From assembly GCF_011493005.1 (NCBI RefSeq), contig NZ_CP049157.1, positions 62,001 through 126,000 of the forward strand: a stretch of DNA of 64,000 bases. Direction: 5' to 3'. Both the position numbers and the translations under genes were made by a program. The stretch is from Caballeronia sp. SBC1 (GTDB lineage Bacteria > Pseudomonadota > Gammaproteobacteria > Burkholderiales > Burkholderiaceae). Of this stretch, positions 61,187 through 64,000 are shown piece after piece (position 1 is the stretch's first letter; every line of letters begins with the position of its first letter). The notes below the pieces were generated by a model. That model was not told the origin of the DNA, ran no database searches, and saw only the letters and a list, made by a program, of their open reading frames with translations.

Positions 61187-62606
61187 CGGTATCGAGTCGT
61201 CCAAGACTCCCGGCAAGCCTCAACCGCGCAGCGCGCCAGTCTGCAAGCGCCTGTACACGCTGCTGCTGCGCGTTCGCCAGCGCTGTCTGCGCATTCAGCA
61301 ATTCAAGAATATTGCCTACGCCGGCCTGATATCGATGCTGAGCCGCAACAAACGATCGTTGCGCAATATCAAGCAGCGTTGCGCTGTCCTTTACGCTGTC
61401 TGTCGAAGTCTGCACGGCTTGGTAGCTGTTCCAGACCTCCAACCCGACCTGCTGGCGCGCGTCATCGAGCGCGTCCTGCTGCTGTTCGAGCTGCGCCTGC
61501 GTCTGCCGGACCTGATACGTGCGATTGAAGCCTTCGAAGAATGGAATTGTCACCTGTACACCCACATACCACTCGTGTCCGCTTGCAGGGTATTCCGGAA
61601 TGCCCAATCCCAGACTGGCCGGCTGATTGTCCCGGCTGTATTTCGACACGAGGCTGAGGTTCGGCAGGCCCTGCGCGCGAGTCTGGTCTACTTTTGCGGC
61701 CGCCGCATCCGCTTGTGCCAGCGCCGCCAGGACCGTGGGGTGGTCGCGGCGGGCATCCTCAATCAGTTCGCCCACCGATTGCGTGAAAGCCGCGTCAGGC
61801 TGCACGCCATCTGTTACGACCGGCAGGACAACGGGTACGTCTGGCAAGAGATCCATATCGGAGGCGAGCGTTCCTGCAGCCGCTTGCCATGTCCCTTGAG
61901 CCTTGTTACGGCTCAGCACGGCCTGTGTATAGGCCGTCTGCGCCTGCAGTGCGTCCGAGATGGGCGCTATACCTCTGTCGACACGTGCAGACGCGGCCTT
62001 CGCGCTGTCGCCAGCCATGCGTTCAATATCCAACGCGACGGCGAGCGCACCCGCGGCGGCCTGTGCAGCGTAATAATCCTTCGCAACTGCCACAAAGAGA
62101 CTTTGGAGCGTCGCATTCTCGGTCGACCGGGCTGCGGCGAGCAGTGCTGACGCGTTGCGAACGGCCGCTGCGCGAGCGCCAAAGTCATAGAGTGTCCAGT
62201 TCAACGACACGCTTTCGGTATTGATGGTCGCGAGTGTTGCCGAGCTCAGTGTCGGATGGCCTGTGACGTCAGTGACAGCATTGTCGCGCATGACCTGTCC
62301 GTTGCCGGAAATAGTGGGCAAATACGCCGAGCGTGCGACGCCGAGGCCTGCCGCCTGAATCTTCACGTCTGCCCAAGCTTCCCGCGTTTTAGGATTGCCG
62401 CACAACGCGCGCTCAATCGCTTCCGTCAATAGAAGTGGCCTGGATAGCAAGCCGAATTGGCATCCAACCGCATCCGGCACCATTGCACCGGCGGGGGTCG
62501 GCGAGATCCCCACTTCAGTGCGAAGCACATCGAAAGCCTCCGCGCTCGATGTCGCCATAAACAGCCCCGTCGCCACCATAGTCACCAGCAGTTGCTTAGC
62601 GCTCAC
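61173..62606 (-). CDS. TolC-like outer-membrane channel of a type I secretion system
   Basis: 477 residues with a signal peptide (ending ATSSAEA) and no lipobox. The OEP repeats show LTEAIERALCGNPKTREAWA, WTLYDFGARAAAVRNASALL, and later VTIPFFEGFNRTYQVRQTQA and GNILELLNAQTALANAQQQR. It overlaps the HlyD-like gene by 11 bases, and the HlyD is the type I secretion type, so this is the outer-membrane exit of that system. An ABC exporter gene is expected just beyond the window. Confidence 0.92.
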   Translation of the reverse strand: MSAKQLLVTMVATGLFMATSSAEAFDVLRTEVGISPTPAGAMVPDAVGCQFGLLSRPLLLTEAIERALCGNPKTREAWADVKIQAAGLGVARSAYLPTISGNGQVMRDNAVTDVTGHPTLSSATLATINTESVSLNWTLYDFGARAAAVRNASALLAAARSTENATLQSLFVAVAKDYYAAQAAAGALAVALDIERMAGDSAKAASARVDRGIAPISDALQAQTAYTQAVLSRNKAQGTWQAAAGTLASDMDLLPDVPVVLPVVTDGVQPDAAFTQSVGELIEDARRDHPTVLAALAQADAAAAKVDQTRAQGLPNLSLVSKYSRDNQPASLGLGIPEYPASGHEWYVGVQVTIPFFEGFNRTYQVRQTQAQLEQQQDALDDARQQVGLEVWNSYQAVQTSTDSVKDSATLLDIAQRSFVAAQHRYQAGVGNILELLNAQTALANAQQQRVQALADWRAARLRLAGSLGRLDTADMR

Positions 62607-64000
62607 GCATGCTCTCCTGGGCGCTTTCCATCAATGGACCAAGGAAGTACCCTGCCACGCTGCGTTTGCCGGTCTTGATATCGGCTGTGACTTCCATGCC
62701 GGGGGTGAGTCTGATCCATTTTTTCTCCACGCGAATCCGGTTGGTCGACAGCCGGATTCGAACCGGGAAAGTCAGGCCAAGCTTCTTGTCCTGGACTGCA
62801 TCGTTCGACACCGACACGACCGTCCCCGTGATAAACCCGTAGCGCGTATAGGGAAACGCTTCGACCTTGACAGCGACAGCCTGGCCGGCATCCACGAAGC
62901 CTATATCCTTGTTCTGGAGTTGAGCCTCCACTTCCAGCGTGTCGTCCGGCACGATCTCCATCAGGGATTGAGCCGTCGTCACAACGCCGCCGAGGGTATG
63001 CGCAGCCAGTTGCTGAACGGTCCCTGAAACCGGTGCGCTCAGGCTTAACAACGCCTGACGGGTTTGCGCCTTGGTCTCGTCATCCCGGTTTTGAGCGACC
63101 TGCTGCGTGTCCTTTTCCAGTTCATCAAGTTGGTCTCTGCGGAATTTCGACGAGGCAGATTCGATCTCCGCACGCTGCTCCGCAATACCCGCAGCCAGTT
63201 CGCGCGCGTGACTCTGTTGTGCGGGTAGTTCGTGCTCCTGACCGAGTGCCGTCTGCTCCTTGTCGAGATAGTCAGTCTGCGCAACATATTTATCCCCCGC
63301 GAGCGATTTGTATTCGTTCGCCTGCTGACGGGCAAGAGGCGCCGTTGCCTGGAGTTTCGCGACCTCCTGACGGGTGCTGTCGAGTTCCGCCTCCCGCTTG
63401 AGCAGCTCAGCGCGAGCGCTGTCGACTTTGTCCTGGTATTCGAGGAATGCGCCTTCAGCCAGGCGCTGCGCTTCTTGCATCCGGTCATCGGTAGCGCCTT
63501 CGACGTGCTTAACCACTGGTGGCCGATTGTCATGTAACGCAGCGAGAAGCGCATTCGCGCGGGCAGCTCCGAGTTGGGCATCGAGTTTCGATGACTGTGC
63601 TTTGTCGGCGTCGGCCGCCGCCTGCGTCGTGTCGAGTTTCATGAGCAACTGGCCCGCAGTCACGCGCTCGCCGTCGTGGACCAGAATCTCGCGGACCACG
63701 CCCGTCATGGCCGGCTGGATCACCTTGATGCGCGCATCAGGTACAAATTTGCCCGATGCCGACACGACGATATCCAGTCTGCCAACGATACCAATCAGCA
63801 GAACCAGTACCGTGAAAATCACAATACTGCGCATCGCCCAGCGTGGCGCCGGATGCACCGGTGTTTCAACCAGTTCAAGCTGTGCGGGGAGGAACGCAAG
63901 CTCATGCTCAGCACGGGCGGCAGAGTCAAACTGATCGCGTACAGTCCAGGCACTGCGGAACACAGCGGCATAGCGGCATAGCGGTCGAATAAATCGCTCA
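62596..64000 (-). CDS. HlyD-like type I secretion adaptor (5' end outside window)
   Basis: At least 467 residues. The frame is open to the window edge; residues before the GTG at 63963 (RPLCRYAAVFRSAWTVRDQF) already look like the normal N-terminal start of HlyD adaptors, so the true start is outside. One membrane helix (SIVIFTVLVLLIGIVGRLDI), a biotinyl-lipoyl-like half (IQPAMTGVVREILVHDGERV), a long coiled coil of about 170 residues and the second half (LSAPVSGTVQQLAAHTLGGV) follow. It links the inner-membrane ABC exporter to TolC; the secreted protein is not in view. Confidence 0.92.
   Translation of the reverse strand, partial: ERFIRPLCRYAAVFRSAWTVRDQFDSAARAEHELAFLPAQLELVETPVHPAPRWAMRSIVIFTVLVLLIGIVGRLDIVVSASGKFVPDARIKVIQPAMTGVVREILVHDGERVTAGQLLMKLDTTQAAADADKAQSSKLDAQLGAARANALLAALHDNRPPVVKHVEGATDDRMQEAQRLAEGAFLEYQDKVDSARAELLKREAELDSTRQEVAKLQATAPLARQQANEYKSLAGDKYVAQTDYLDKEQTALGQEHELPAQQSHARELAAGIAEQRAEIESASSKFRRDQLDELEKDTQQVAQNRDDETKAQTRQALLSLSAPVSGTVQQLAAHTLGGVVTTAQSLMEIVPDDTLEVEAQLQNKDIGFVDAGQAVAVKVEAFPYTRYGFITGTVVSVSNDAVQDKKLGLTFPVRIRLSTNRIRVEKKWIRLTPGMEVTADIKTGKRSVAGYFLGPLMESAQESMRER

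Noticed and set aside
62755-62775. tRNA-like GATTCGAACC motif
   Set aside because: It lies inside the HlyD-like gene and has no surrounding cloverleaf arms; it is a chance match.

Overview
The window looks like a chromosomal segment of a high-GC betaproteobacterium of the Burkholderiaceae, most like Paraburkholderia or Caballeronia. This rests on GC-rich codon use, a phasin, FUSC and NodT-type efflux genes, tandem Mdt-type RND pumps, many LysR/IclR/LacI regulators, and the four-gene set DUF3348-DUF802-OmpA-DUF2894, which I associate with Burkholderiales. No rRNA, tRNA, CRISPR array or intact insertion sequence was seen.

Layout. 1-3 kb: end of a FUSC-family exporter and its outer-membrane partner. 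3.1-11.3 kb: a six-gene leftward operon (aldehyde dehydrogenase, M19-type dipeptidase homologue, BCCT transporter, two proteins of unknown function, RidA) facing a LysR regulator, probably a catabolic unit for a quaternary-ammonium or similar compound. 11.6-13.1 kb: a phasin and a methyltransferase. 13.2-18.1 kb: CoA-transferase, acetolactate-synthase-like ThDP enzyme and zinc alcohol dehydrogenase. 18.2-18.5 kb: an ABM monooxygenase. 18.8-23.2 kb: DUF3348, DUF802, OmpA/MotB-like and DUF2894 genes. The DUF802 and OmpA proteins resemble the MotA/MotB-type (ZorA/ZorB-like) ion-driven motor pair, and this is the most interesting system here. 23.5-27.2 kb: PhzF protein, MFS transporter and a Tat-exported metallo-hydrolase. 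27.5-30 kb: an arsenic operon (arsR, arsI, LMW-type arsC, acr3) ending in a broken glutaredoxin-type arsC. 30-37 kb: small accessory genes and regulators (GFA, LysR, DUF899, an ArsR-SRPBCC overlapping pair, CMD, aldo-keto reductase, MarR, SnoaL-like).

37-44.7 kb: a LacI-controlled galactoside locus (GH42 beta-galactosidase, complete ABC importer) with two identical operators. 45.3-54.6 kb: a four-gene RND efflux operon behind a long structured leader. 54.7-60.6 kb: ACS-family MFS transporter, NDP-forming acyl-CoA synthetase and acyl-CoA dehydrogenase, divergent from an IclR regulator. 60.6-61.2 kb: a small graveyard with a glyoxalase-fold remnant, a BrnA antitoxin frameshifted at an A9 tract and a BrnT tail. 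61.2-64 kb: TolC and HlyD subunits of a type I secretion system, the latter running off the window.

Gene identities come from reading motifs and overall protein character by eye. No database search was run, and start codons were chosen from ribosome-binding sites and overlaps.
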